DNA of 64,000 nucleotides, from the NCBI RefSeq assembly GCF_002077945.1, contig NZ_LVYD01000002.1:1-64000 (forward strand), written 5' to 3'. The position numbers and the translations under genes were made by a program. Every line of letters begins with the position of its first letter. The stretch's first letter is position 1. The stretch comes from Niastella vici. GTDB lineage: Bacteria > Bacteroidota > Bacteroidia > Chitinophagales > Chitinophagaceae. This document shows positions 24,003 to 32,708 of the stretch, piece by piece. The notes below the pieces were generated by a model. That model was not told the DNA's origin, ran no database searches, and saw only the letters and a list, made by a program, of their open reading frames with translations.

Positions 24003-25310
24003 TTAATTCTCCAGTTTCAGTTTTTCCATTTCCGCCACCTGTACACTCTTCTCATTCACATGATGCAGGGTCTTCGCATTATCGGGCAGCGTAATGAATT
24101 TGGTGAGCACGGCGCTTATGAAATACAGCACCGCCAGGATCCAGATAAGCCCTTCTTCACCCACCAGCGTAAAGAACAGGCCAACCAGCGCGGGCCCAAC
24201 AAACACAGGCAAACCGGCGCCCAGGTTTAAGATGGCCATGGCGGCGCCTTTGTCTTTTTTCACCAGCGAAGGCACCAGGGCCGATAAAGGCACATAACCG
24301 GCCAGACAGGCGCCCCATAAAATACCGGCGGTGAGCACAATGGCGAAATTACCGGGAGCGGCCTGGGGCACATAATACAAACCAAGGGTAGTAATAGCGC
24401 AACCTATACCGCCAAACCACATAATGGTATTGCGCCAGCCAAGGCGGTCGCCTACAAAACCGAAGATCAGATTGAAAATGATATTGCTGGTAAAAATGGT
24501 TCCCCAGATCTTGAGCCAGGTAATGGTATCGAATCCGTGTTTCTCCATGTACATAGGCAAAAACACGGGGAAGGCAAATTGCGCGGTGGTATTGATGATG
24601 CGCACGATACCGCCGATCAGTACTTTCGGTTCTTCTTTTACGATGGTTAACCCTTTCAGCAATTCCCCAGCTTTGCTGGTGGTGTTTTGCCCGTTGGCAC
24701 CGGTTTTAAAGGAAGCCTTGTTCAACAGCAGGGCGAAGAACGCGCCGATCAATACCCAGAACACCGAGCTCCATAACGTATTGATGTATCCCAGGCTGTG
24801 AATGGCCCAGCTTGAGTAAAAAGCGCCGAGCACATTGAGGCCGCCCGTAAATACAAACCAGAACCAGCCCACAGCCCGGCCGAGTTTTTCTTTCGGGCTT
24901 TGATAGGCGATCCAAACCATAAAGGAGTACGCAAATAAAGGATAACCAAACCCACGCAGGGCGTAGGTAACGATCATAACGGGATAGTTCAGTTGCGGAA
25001 GCCCCATGCCTACAAAACCGCAGGTGCCGGCCAGGTATAATAACAACCCGGCGAGCATGGTCTTCCTGGGGCCAAACCCTTCGGCCAGCACGCCCGAAAA
25101 CCAGGCCGAAACGGCAACGGTTATTCCATAAGCCGTGAACAGGGTGGCATTTGCTGAAACGCTTAAACCTCTTCCATTTAGGTACGGACTTAACCAGCCG
25201 GTTTCCATACCATCGCCCATCATGAATATGAGGATACCTATATAGCCCCAGAGCAGGGACATGGGAATGCCGGTTTTGTCGGCTAATGAATTTTTGTTGG
25301 CAGCAGTCAT
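24003..25310 (-). CDS. MFS transporter, polyol-permease-like
   Basis: 435 aa with twelve predicted membrane helices. The first helix region S-L-L-W-G-Y-I-G-I-L-I-F-M-M-G-D-G-M-E and the segment FTAYGITVAVSAWFSGVL match the polyol permease (ribitol/xylitol) group rather than the sugar-porter group. It probably imports a polyol or related small alcohol across the inner membrane. The gene lies upstream of the dehydrogenase and kinase genes on the same strand, so its substrate is most likely the input of that pathway. Confidence 0.88.
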   Translation of the reverse strand: MTAANKNSLADKTGIPMSLLWGYIGILIFMMGDGMETGWLSPYLNGRGLSVSANATLFTAYGITVAVSAWFSGVLAEGFGPRKTMLAGLLLYLAGTCGFVGMGLPQLNYPVMIVTYALRGFGYPLFAYSFMVWIAYQSPKEKLGRAVGWFWFVFTGGLNVLGAFYSSWAIHSLGYINTLWSSVFWVLIGAFFALLLNKASFKTGANGQNTTSKAGELLKGLTIVKEEPKVLIGGIVRIINTTAQFAFPVFLPMYMEKHGFDTITWLKIWGTIFTSNIIFNLIFGFVGDRLGWRNTIMWFGGIGCAITTLGLYYVPQAAPGNFAIVLTAGILWGACLAGYVPLSALVPSLVKKDKGAAMAILNLGAGLPVFVGPALVGLFFTLVGEEGLIWILAVLYFISAVLTKFITLPDNAKTLHHVNEKSVQVAEMEKLKLEN

Positions 25311-25351
25311 CGTTTATTAAAGTTGTTTGTTTGTGATTCGTTGTATTAAGA

Positions 25352-25515
25352 CCCGGTTGCCGGTTGCCGGTTCCCGGGTACCCGGTACCGGACCTTTATT
25401 TCGGAATTGCCGGCAATAATCAACCTGCCAGAAATTTGAGCCCCGGAAACTGGTAACTGGTAACTGGTAACTGGTAACTGGTAACTGGTAACCGGCAACC
25501 GGTAACCGGTAACTG
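25352..25515. repeat. Inverted heptamer element, GGTAACT family, copy 4
   Basis: Left arm 25352-25391 (CGGTTGC units); core 25392-25441 ending AAATTTGAGCCCCGG; right arm 25442-25515 with ten GGTAACT/GGTAACC/GGCAACC units. It lies after the stop of the propeller lipoprotein (25520), between two minus-strand genes. Confidence 0.9.
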
Positions 25516-25519
25516 ACAT

Positions 25520-26515
25520 TCATTTACAAACCTTCACTACAGCATTGTCATCATAACTAAACCCAGCATTCAGGAACCATCGTCCTTTATATGCTTTCAA
25601 CCCATTTAACTGAAAAACGGTATTTCCCTTGAGATCGATCACCTTATCATTGTACCACTGCTGATCGGTATCGATGGACTGCATCAAAATGGCCGGGTAT
25701 TTATCACTGGGGCCATTTGAAACGCTTTTCACCCGGGGCAGCGCACATTGCCCGGTAACGGTTCGCTTTGTAAGATCTATCGACCACACTTTGCTGCTGG
25801 TAGATAACCACAACGAATCTTTGCCATATAACGGAAAAAGATCGTGACTACCACTAGCGGGCAGGGTTAAACTATCTGTAAGGGTGAGATCGGGCGCCGC
25901 ACAATTGAAATTATACGTGAAGGCGTACAATTTGTTCCCTGAGGCGGTCCACAGCACCTGTCTTTTTTTATCCCACACCACATTATGCGCATCGGCCACG
26001 GTCACTTTTTTGGTATAACCGCTATAGGGATTGGCCGTGGTATCCATTTTCATCAACATGAGGTAACTGCCGGTACTGGCAGCGATCACCAGGTTGCCAT
26101 CGGGCAGCACTTCGGCTGAATGAATATTGCCATTGCCGGCATAGCCGTAAAACACGGTCTTTTTATCGGCGATCCTGATGAGGGCCACCCCGCCGGCAGA
26201 TGCATTGGCCAAAATGTACCTGTTGTTGTAAACCGGTTTGGCGTCGCTCATATTCACGAACCATTTTACGTCTCCGGCGGCCACACCCGCCTGGGCCGGT
26301 TGCCATTCCCACACCACCTGTTTGGTATCTACATCGGCTATTACCACCCGGTTCACCGATTGATCGGCAAAAACGATCTGCCTAACTGTGGCGCCGGTAC
26401 CGGTGGAGTCGCCCCCATTATCGGGCGTATTCCCCGACGAAGATTTGGAACATTGAGTAATGAATGCCGCTGCCAGGCCGGTTATGACCATGATCCTGAA
26501 AGGAATAGTTTTCAT
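25520..26515 (-). CDS. Propeller-like lipoprotein, possibly DUF6528
   Basis: 331 aa. Lipobox I-T-Q-C with Cys22, followed by an acidic Ser/Gly/Asp linker. The body has repeated beta-strand pairs: R-V-V-I-A-D-V-D-T-K-Q-V-V-W-E-W, then S-A-E-V-L-P-D-G-N-L-V-I-A-A-S and A-H-N-V-V-W-D-K-K-R. This is the layout of a six- or seven-bladed propeller like DUF6528 or PQQ-type proteins, but no catalytic residues are evident. It is the first gene of the minus-strand locus and may bind the substrate at the surface. Confidence 0.75.
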   Translation of the reverse strand: MKTIPFRIMVITGLAAAFITQCSKSSSGNTPDNGGDSTGTGATVRQIVFADQSVNRVVIADVDTKQVVWEWQPAQAGVAAGDVKWFVNMSDAKPVYNNRYILANASAGGVALIRIADKKTVFYGYAGNGNIHSAEVLPDGNLVIAASTGSYLMLMKMDTTANPYSGYTKKVTVADAHNVVWDKKRQVLWTASGNKLYAFTYNFNCAAPDLTLTDSLTLPASGSHDLFPLYGKDSLWLSTSSKVWSIDLTKRTVTGQCALPRVKSVSNGPSDKYPAILMQSIDTDQQWYNDKVIDLKGNTVFQLNGLKAYKGRWFLNAGFSYDDNAVVKVCK

Positions 26516-26820
26516 ATGCTTAATTGTAATCGCTTTAAATTTTGTTTAAATGTTATACATTACTCCCAGCGATTATTAACAATTGACAACCATTGCCCCA
26601 AAAAAGTACTAGAACGGATCAATAAAAGAGCTGCTATTTAATCGGGGCCCAGGGCCCGTACCGTTTAAATCTCTACCAAAGTAAGTAAAATTTACACTAT
26701 TTAAACAAAAATTAAAAGAAATAAATCTTTTTAAACTTAAAATTAAACCCACTATTCTCCCGCAATCGAGTGCATTAATATTAACTCTTATTTAAAAAAT
26801 TAAACCCCGCGTAAAGCTTT
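26516..26820. other. Divergent intergenic region before the octamer array
   Basis: Very AT-rich near 26690-26800, as expected for promoters of the divergent lipoprotein and DeoR genes. No operator could be defined by eye. Confidence 0.35.
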
Positions 26821-26841
26821 TTACAATAAATTTGAACCTGG

Positions 26842-27012
26842 GAATTTGGGATTTAAGGGATAGTGGGATTTCGGGATTTTGCGATTTCGCGATTTTGTGA
26901 TTTCGGAATTGTGGGAATTTGAGATTTTGAAGATTGGAGTTTCCGAATTAATAAGGAATGCAGCGCATAAAGAAATCTCTAAATCCCTAAATCTATAAAT
27001 CTCAAAATCTAA
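26842..27012. repeat. Inverted octamer element, CGGGATTT family
   Basis: Left arm 26842-26936: about twelve 8-bp units such as CGGGATTT, TGCGATTT, CGCGATTT, TGTGATTT. Right arm 26971-27012: five units of AAATCTCT, AAATCCCT, AAATCTAT, AAATCTCA type. Same architecture as the heptamer elements but with period 8. It is the one array not placed at a 3' end: it is upstream of the DeoR gene start at 27031. Confidence 0.85.
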
Positions 27013-27030
27013 TCCGCAATTGCCTTCATT

Positions 27031-27795
27031 ATGACTATTACTGACAGACACCAGCTCATTATTCAGAAATTACAGGAAAAAGGACGGGTAGATATTCAGG
27101 AACTCAGCGAAGAGCTGCAGGTTTCGGGCGTTACCATTCGCAAGGACCTGAAATTGCTGGAAGAAAAGAACCTGTTATTCCGCACAAAAGGCGGTGGTTC
27201 TATCAATAATCCCTATGCCATTGAACGCACCATCAATGAAAAGGAGTTTATCAATGCCGATCAAAAGAAGAAGATCGCGAAAGCGGCGCTTTCCCTGCTG
27301 GGGCAGAACGACAGCATAATAATAGGTTCGGGCACTACGGTGTTTGAACTGGCGCAGGCGCTGTACCCACCCAAACATATAACGGTGATAACCCCGGCGT
27401 TGCGGGTGGCCATTGAATTATGCAACCGGCCCAATGTTGATATACTGCAAATAGGCGGGCTCATTCATCACAGCTCGGCTTCCGCTGCCGGCGCCTTTGG
27501 CGAACGCCTGCTCGAAGATATTTCGTGCGGATTGCTGTTTATGGGTGTTGATGGTATTGAACCCGAATTTGGCTTAAGCATCACCAACCTGGCCGAAGCC
27601 AGTCTCGATAAAAAAATGATCTCCGTTGCCCAGCAGGTAGTGGTAATGGCCGACAGCACCAAGTTCGGCCGCCGCGGCATTGGCCGCATCTGCGGGTTAG
27701 ACCAGGTTGATTACATCATCACCGATGCGGGCGCACCAGCTGAAACCATCAGGCAGTTGGAAGAAAAAGGCGTGAAGACGATCATTGCCGAATGA
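27031..27795 (+). CDS. DeoR/GlpR-family transcriptional regulator
   Basis: 254 aa. The N-terminal HTH (residues 6-58) includes Q-K-L-Q-E-K-G-R-V-D-I-Q-E-L-S and V-S-G-V-T-I-R-K-D-L as the recognition helix, followed by the KTKGGG hinge. The C-terminal DeoRC sensor domain (75-235) contains I-G-S-G-T-T and the M-A-D-S-T-K-F-G-R-R-G block near 209-219, which in this family binds sugar or polyol phosphates. It is divergent from the adjacent catabolic genes, so it is the likely repressor of that locus, with a phosphorylated kinase product as inducer. Confidence 0.92.
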   Translation: MTITDRHQLIIQKLQEKGRVDIQELSEELQVSGVTIRKDLKLLEEKNLLFRTKGGGSINNPYAIERTINEKEFINADQKKKIAKAALSLLGQNDSIIIGSGTTVFELAQALYPPKHITVITPALRVAIELCNRPNVDILQIGGLIHHSSASAAGAFGERLLEDISCGLLFMGVDGIEPEFGLSITNLAEASLDKKMISVAQQVVVMADSTKFGRRGIGRICGLDQVDYIITDAGAPAETIRQLEEKGVKTIIAE

Positions 27796-28020
27796 GTTGC
27801 CGGTTACCAGTTACCAGTTACCGGTTACCAGTTACCAGTTACCGGTTACCAGTTTCCAGTTGCCGGTTACCAGTTTCCAGTTACCAGTTACCAGTTACCA
27901 GGAAACAGGTACCAGTTACCAGTTTACCTGTTTCCGGTTGCCAGATCCTAACTTCCAGACTCCCGAAAACAGCTGGCATTCCTGATTTCCCGGAAACCGG
28001 TACCCGGTAACCGGCAACCA
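27796..28020. repeat. Inverted heptamer element, GGTAACT family, copy 5 (largest)
   Basis: Left arm 27796-27943, about 21 units of AGTTACC, GGTTACC and AGTTTCC, starting at the very base after the DeoR stop codon. Core about 27944-27988. Right arm 27989-28020. Convergent genes flank it. The core differs from the common one, apart from its CCGG ends. Confidence 0.9.
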
Positions 28021-28050
28021 ATTCCAGATAATTCATCAACGCAACCAACT

Positions 28051-28287
28051 TTATCGATTGCCTATTAACTTACTATAATCCTCCTCATTCAAATACTCGA
28101 GGATATCGCCCGGCTGACAATTCAGGATCTTACAGATCTCATCGAGTGTGGAGAAGCGAATGGCTTTGGCCTTACCGCTTTTGAGCACACTTAAATTGGC
28201 AATGGTGATGCCTACCCTTTCACTGAGCTCGGTGAGGCTCATTTTTCGTTTCGCCAGCATTACGTCCAGATTCACTACAATAGGCAT
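28051..28287 (-). CDS. XRE-family HTH regulator (YozG-like)
   Basis: 78 aa, almost entirely an HTH_3/XRE fold: M-L-A-K-R-K-M-S-L-T-E-L-S-E-R-V-G-I-T then N-L-S-V-L-K-S-G-K-A-K-A-I-R-F-S-T-L as the recognition region. Proteins of this short kind typically sit next to DUF2975 membrane proteins, as here. The start lies one base after the stop of the DUF2975 gene, so they are one operon. A 17-bp inverted repeat in front of the operon is its likely operator. Confidence 0.9.
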   Translation of the reverse strand: MPIVVNLDVMLAKRKMSLTELSERVGITIANLSVLKSGKAKAIRFSTLDEICKILNCQPGDILEYLNEEDYSKLIGNR

Positions 28288-28288
28288 A

Positions 28289-29404
28289 TTAAATAGTTAA
28301 GTCCTGTTCTTTTTGCAATTTGTTTCCTTTTTGAAATGCCTTTCCGGTTATATAGATCACAACCACCGCAATAAAAAGCTGCGTCTTAGCAGCTACTTTT
28401 GACCAGATACCGGGAAATATAAAATCATCAGGGATCATTTTCCAGAAACAGAGCCGTATGATATAAGGCGACAGGATAGTGCCCACCGTTGCTATCAGTA
28501 ATGCCAGCGCCATGAGGTTCAACCGCCGCACGTTCTTATCATCAAAAGCATTGCCTCTTGAAATATTGATCAGGATCTGTAAAGGAAATCCCAGAAAGAA
28601 ATAGCAACCGGCAGCCACCAGCAAACAGCTGGCTAAAGGACCTGCAATACTCAGCACCTTGTATAATTGTGCTGAAACCGGGATGAACAGCATTTTATTT
28701 TCGGCCGAATACCGCACCGGTATTTGCTTTCGTTCATAATGGCCATAACGCCAGGTATCACTATGCGACTGTTTTACTGAATCTATTTTCAGATAAGCCA
28801 GGTTATACGTCCCATTCTGAACAAAGAACTTTGTGCTTTCAGGCAGGGAATACCCCTGCAGGCTGAGGTAATGCAAATTGTCGGGCATAGGAACCCGCTG
28901 GTTCAACATGCGGTTGAAATAAGCCGTGGTATCGCGCAACTGGTCTTTAATGCGCCTGATACTGTCTTCATTGGTAAGCCTGGCTATTTTATTATTGGCT
29001 GCAATTGTCAAACTGTCTAACCGGTCAGTAATATGTTTTATTCTTATTTTTTCTTCCAGGCTGGTTATAGGCGTATGCAAGGTATACATACCCAGGGAGC
29101 CAAATGCCCAGCCGCCTTCCATTGACACCCCTCTGTTCTCCAACTGCCGCTCCTCATTCATCCGCTTTATGCTATCGGCCAGGTGTTGATACAAATAATG
29201 CGGCAGGGAATCATTTACAGGGGCCGGATTCGCGAATAAACCGCCAAAAGCAGTATCGTCGTCGTAAGTTAGATAGATATCTGTAGTAACCCTTCCGCTG
29301 AAATTTTCATTGCTGGTGGTTGTACCCCAAAATGTTAGTATGAACCAGGTGATGACTATACCTGTTACGACCAGCGCCAGCACGCTGCGGCTCCGTTTTC
29401 GCAT
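28289..29404 (-). CDS. DUF2975 membrane protein with large extracytoplasmic insert
   Basis: 371 aa from the ATG at 29404; an earlier ATG at 29431 lies inside the operator palindrome and adds nine residues, so it is less likely. A first membrane helix at about 8-27 is followed by about 220 extracytoplasmic residues rich in charged helices. Three more helices follow at roughly 252-275, 293-315 and 337-355. The C-terminal N-A-F-D-D-K-N-V-R-R-L-N-L-M-A segment is the DUF2975 signature. Usual DUF2975 proteins are about half this length; the insert between helices 1 and 2 is the difference. The role is unknown; pairing with the XRE regulator suggests membrane-linked control. Confidence 0.8.
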   Translation of the reverse strand: MRKRSRSVLALVVTGIVITWFILTFWGTTTSNENFSGRVTTDIYLTYDDDTAFGGLFANPAPVNDSLPHYLYQHLADSIKRMNEERQLENRGVSMEGGWAFGSLGMYTLHTPITSLEEKIRIKHITDRLDSLTIAANNKIARLTNEDSIRRIKDQLRDTTAYFNRMLNQRVPMPDNLHYLSLQGYSLPESTKFFVQNGTYNLAYLKIDSVKQSHSDTWRYGHYERKQIPVRYSAENKMLFIPVSAQLYKVLSIAGPLASCLLVAAGCYFFLGFPLQILINISRGNAFDDKNVRRLNLMALALLIATVGTILSPYIIRLCFWKMIPDDFIFPGIWSKVAAKTQLFIAVVVIYITGKAFQKGNKLQKEQDLTI

Positions 29405-29422
29405 AGAAATAAGTTTCCTGCA

Positions 29423-29461
29423 AAATAACATATTTATCGATAAACGATAAATATGTTATTT
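29423..29461. promoter_or_regulatory. 17-bp perfect inverted repeat before the DUF2975/XRE operon
   Basis: Arms AAATAACATATTTATCG (29423-29439) and its exact reverse complement (29445-29461) flank ATAAA. Within it ACGATAAA/TTTATCG motifs recur. It lies 19 bp upstream of the ATG at 29404, a place fit for repression by the co-encoded XRE protein. Confidence 0.8.
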
Positions 29462-29522
29462 AAAAGGGAAATTTAATGCCTTTATTCAGGTCCATCAGAC
29501 TGAACAAGATGCCATTCGGGGC

Positions 29523-29552
29523 AAATAAAAAACCCCGGTTGTTGCCGGGGCC
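29523..29552 (-). terminator. Rho-independent terminator
   Basis: On the minus strand CCCCGG pairs with CCGGGG around a 6-nt loop, followed by a run of T. It is 20 bp after the stop of the gene at 29574. Confidence 0.88.
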
Positions 29553-29573
29553 TTTCAATATAATCAGCGAGTG

Positions 29574-30002
29574 TTATTGGGCATTTTCACTGGCCGCTTT
29601 TTCGGGAACTGAGGCAGTTGCGGGAACCGGAACGGGTTGAACCGCCACCGCCGCTGTTTGCACAGCCGCTACCGGCGCCGCTTCATCCTCGACCCAGTCG
29701 GCCGGCAGATAGCCCTTATACTTTTGCAGCACAGGACTCATTTTCTTCTTTACATATTTGGAAATGATCTCGAACACCACAAAACCAATGATAATGGAGA
29801 TCATCCATTCCATGGCACTGAAGGTTTGCTTGTCGACCACCGTTTTTTTGGCGGTAAGCCCCCACAGGTTTTTGATGCTGCGGGTGGTAAAGAAATGCGC
29901 TACTAAACGTGTGGAGGCCATACCAATGGCAAAGCCAACAAAGTTGCCTGTAAAATTACTGTACATATACTGCAGGAACTTTTGGCTGGTATTGCTTTTC
30001 AT
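29574..30002 (-). CDS. Hypothetical membrane protein
   Basis: 142 aa from the ATG at 30002; the GTG at 30023 adds seven residues and is less likely. Two membrane helices are predicted, at about 16-35 and 65-86, then a basic segment and a long Ala/Val/Pro-rich tail (VAAVQTAAVAVQPVPVPA) that is probably disordered. I do not recognise a family. A strong terminator follows, so it is a single-gene unit. Confidence 0.7.
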   Translation of the reverse strand: MKSNTSQKFLQYMYSNFTGNFVGFAIGMASTRLVAHFFTTRSIKNLWGLTAKKTVVDKQTFSAMEWMISIIIGFVVFEIISKYVKKKMSPVLQKYKGYLPADWVEDEAAPVAAVQTAAVAVQPVPVPATASVPEKAASENAQ

Positions 30003-30075
30003 AGTGTAATGTTTGGTATACACTAAAATAATACCTTCCTGCCGTAATCACACGCCTGTGTAAAAAATAACCTAT

Positions 30076-30534
30076 TTACAACACGATCATCTTACGCACA
30101 CTGTACTCGAGCAGGCGTTTCAGGTATTTTAAATTCCTGCGGCTGTAACTACTGATGCTCAGGGCAAATAAAGGGGTAATGGCCTTTGAAATGCCGGCGG
30201 GCCGGGCCCGGTGCCGTAACCGCATACAGGTGCGGTTTTCATCAACGGCCTGCCACCCGAAGGTGGTTTCCAGCATCATGCCATTGCTTTCGGTTCGCAT
30301 CACCATTTTTTGACCGGCAATGAACTCCACCACTTCGTAGGTATGTTGCTGATAACGATGCATCACCTGCTCATTGATCACCAGTTGGGTGCCTGCCCGT
30401 AAAGGCATTCCTTTACTAAATTCAACCGATCTTATGTGCGTACACCAGTGGGGGGCATTGGCGGGGTCACTGACAAATGCGCTCACTTTTTCCTTGGGGA
30501 GATTGATGACAATCTCATTGATTACGTTTACCAT
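30076..30534 (-). CDS. SRPBCC-family protein (polyketide cyclase/START-like)
   Basis: 152 aa. The start V-N-V-I-N-E-I-V-I-N-L-P-K-E-K-V-S-A-F-V-S-D-P and W-C-T-H-I-R-S-V-E-F are typical of the first strand and helix of SRPBCC lipid-binding folds, which carry hydrophobic ligands in a deep cavity. The last 30 residues are basic (S-S-Y-S-R-R-N-L-K-Y-L-K-R). Ligand unknown. It stands alone. Confidence 0.85.
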   Translation of the reverse strand: MVNVINEIVINLPKEKVSAFVSDPANAPHWCTHIRSVEFSKGMPLRAGTQLVINEQVMHRYQQHTYEVVEFIAGQKMVMRTESNGMMLETTFGWQAVDENRTCMRLRHRARPAGISKAITPLFALSISSYSRRNLKYLKRLLEYSVRKMIVL

Positions 30535-30759
30535 AATAATATAACTTCTAAATAAACAATCTCTTACATGGGCGCGCGCGCAGGAACGGTGTTTTTCAAA
30601 TTATGGCTGGAGGTACCTATGGAGTGCGGATACATAAAGATAAGCACCACCGCTTACCAATCAATACCCTTGTTTGTTATCTTATCGCAAATCAAGCCCC
30701 CAGCAGGGGTTCACGTAAATGTTAAATAACCATTGCCCCGGCCCGGGCCAAACCATAAA

Positions 30760-30793
30760 TTGTGACCCAAAAACGGTAAACGTTTTACATTTG
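30760..30793 (+). promoter_or_regulatory. Promoter of the SF1 helicase gene
   Basis: A -7 element TACATTTG at 30786-30793 and a TTG at 30760-30762 as -33. Start codon only 4 bases after the -7 element, so the transcript is probably leaderless or nearly so. Confidence 0.6.
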
Positions 30794-30797
30794 CAAA

Positions 30798-32699
30798 ATG
30801 GATTATTTCAAAAGCCTGCTCGAACTGCTGAAAACCGAACGTGAAGAGGACCGGCAATTGTACCTGAAATTGAAGCAAACGACCTCTGTTGCACAACGCA
30901 GGGCCAACGGACTTACCTGGTACCCCATCGCCATCCGCGACCAGGAAATGAGCCGCGGCGATTACCTCACCGTTGAAGTGGAACGCACTACCCATCACGA
31001 CGTCATACACCAGTTGCGCTTTGGCATGCCCGCCGTACTGTTCTCGAACCATGATGCAGAAACCAATAAAGTGGAAGGCACCATCAGTTTTGTGAATGGC
31101 AACCGGCTGAAGATCACCCTGCGCACCGATGAACTGCCCGATTGGGCCAGCGATGGCAAACTGGGCATCGATCTGCTGTTCGATGAGAACAGCTACGATG
31201 AAATGCAGAACGCCTGCAAACAGGCGATGCAACTGGCCGAAAAACCAGCCGAAGGCCGCCTGATCCAGATAATCACCGGGAACAAAGCGCCCACATTCGA
31301 AACCACTGTTGCAGCAGCTGTTCCCGCATTGAATACCTCGCAGCAGGCTGCGGTCAATAAAATTCTGCAGGCCAATGACCTGGCCATTGTGCATGGCCCG
31401 CCGGGAACCGGTAAAACCACTACCCTGGTGCAGGCCATCAAAGCCATGATAAAACAGGATAACCAGCAGATACTGGTGGTAGCGCCCAGCAATACCGCCG
31501 TTGACCTGTTGAGCGAAAAATTAAGCGATGAAGGGTTGAACGTGTTGCGGGTGGGTAACCCCGCGCGGGTGTCGGAACGGTTGCTGTCGCTGACGCTCGA
31601 TTATAAAATGGCCGAGCACCCCCATACGAAAGAAATAAAGCGCCTGAAAAAACAGGCCTCGGCTTTTCTTGATATGGCGCACAAGTATAAACGCCATTTC
31701 GGCAAGGCGGAACGCGACCAGCGCAAAGCCCTGTTTGCCGAAGCGCGCAATATCATGAAAGACGTCGACAATTCGGAACAATATATCATCAACGACCTGG
31801 TTGCCAAATCACAGGTGATCACCGCCACCCTGGTGGGCGCCAACCACTATACCGTGCGCAACCTGAAATTTAAAACGGTGGTGATCGATGAGGCCGGGCA
31901 GGCACTGGAACCCGCCTGCTGGATCCCCATTCTGAAAGCACAAAAACTGGTGCTGGCGGGCGATCATTGCCAGCTGCCGCCAACGGTAAAAAGTTCGGAG
32001 GCAGCGAAGAACGGACTGGCCACTACCCTGCTGGAAAAATGCGTGGCCCTGCATCCCGAGGCGGTGGTATTGCTCGAAGAACAGTACCGCATGCACGAAA
32101 TGATCATGGGTTACTCTTCCACCGCTTTTTATGACGACAGGTTAAAAGCCCATGCTTCCGTAGCCCGCCATGTGCTGTTCTCGAACGACAACCCGCTGGT
32201 GTTTGTTGATACGGCCGGTTGTGGTTTTGATGAAAAGACCGAACAAACCAGTACGTACAATCCGGAAGAAGCGGCCTTCCTGTTCAGGCACCTTACACAG
32301 CTGGTATCGGCGCTCGACAGTCATTACAAGCCCGATAATTTCCCCAGCATTGCGATCATTTCGCCTTACAAACAGCAGATAGATACGTTGAAAGAACAAT
32401 TCCTGAGCTCGCCGGCGCTGCAGGTATATGAACATAAGATCGCCATCAATACCATCGACAGCTTTCAGGGCCAGGAACGCGACATTGTATACATCAGCAT
32501 GACGCGCAGCAACCCCGACAACCGCATCGGCTTCTTAAGCGATATCCGCCGCATGAACGTGGCCATGACGCGCGCCCGTAAAAAACTGGTTGTCATTGGC
32601 GACAGCGCCACCCTGTCGCAATTCCCCTTTTATTCAGATTTTATTTCCTGGGCGCAGGACCGCAATGCGTATCAAAGCGCCTGGGAGTTTGTGGAGTAA
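30798..32699 (+). CDS. SF1B DNA/RNA helicase (UPF1/IGHMBP2-like)
   Basis: 633 aa. All main motifs are present: Walker A G-P-P-G-T-G-K-T-T near 199-207, motif Ia V-V-A-P-S-N-T-A-V-D near 227-237, DEAG Walker B (V-V-I-D-E-A-G-Q-A-L) near 362-371, G-D-x-x-Q-L-P-P near 391-398, Q-Y-R-M-H near 427, and the C-terminal I-D-S-F-Q-G-Q-E-R-D and M-T-R-A-R-K-K segments. The N-terminal ~160 residues form the 1B-type beta-barrel region. Such enzymes unwind nucleic acids 5' to 3'. Single gene; a heptamer element follows its stop. Confidence 0.92.
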   Translation: MDYFKSLLELLKTEREEDRQLYLKLKQTTSVAQRRANGLTWYPIAIRDQEMSRGDYLTVEVERTTHHDVIHQLRFGMPAVLFSNHDAETNKVEGTISFVNGNRLKITLRTDELPDWASDGKLGIDLLFDENSYDEMQNACKQAMQLAEKPAEGRLIQIITGNKAPTFETTVAAAVPALNTSQQAAVNKILQANDLAIVHGPPGTGKTTTLVQAIKAMIKQDNQQILVVAPSNTAVDLLSEKLSDEGLNVLRVGNPARVSERLLSLTLDYKMAEHPHTKEIKRLKKQASAFLDMAHKYKRHFGKAERDQRKALFAEARNIMKDVDNSEQYIINDLVAKSQVITATLVGANHYTVRNLKFKTVVIDEAGQALEPACWIPILKAQKLVLAGDHCQLPPTVKSSEAAKNGLATTLLEKCVALHPEAVVLLEEQYRMHEMIMGYSSTAFYDDRLKAHASVARHVLFSNDNPLVFVDTAGCGFDEKTEQTSTYNPEEAAFLFRHLTQLVSALDSHYKPDNFPSIAIISPYKQQIDTLKEQFLSSPALQVYEHKIAINTIDSFQGQERDIVYISMTRSNPDNRIGFLSDIRRMNVAMTRARKKLVVIGDSATLSQFPFYSDFISWAQDRNAYQSAWEFVE

Positions 32700-32708
32700 C
32701 AGATGAAT

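Noticed and set aside
26821-27051. A 76-codon minus-strand frame over the octamer array
   Set aside because: Its repeated sequence comes from the array itself, and it overlaps the DeoR start.
27785-28010. Open frames of repeated P-V-T-S-Y-Q-L type in the largest heptamer array
   Set aside because: A 7-bp period cycles through all frames, so any frame without stops gives a repeating peptide; no ribosome site and no homology.
27796-28020. Regularly repeated DNA that could be taken for a CRISPR array
   Set aside because: The units are 7 bp with no spacers and the right half is inverted; there are no cas genes in the window.
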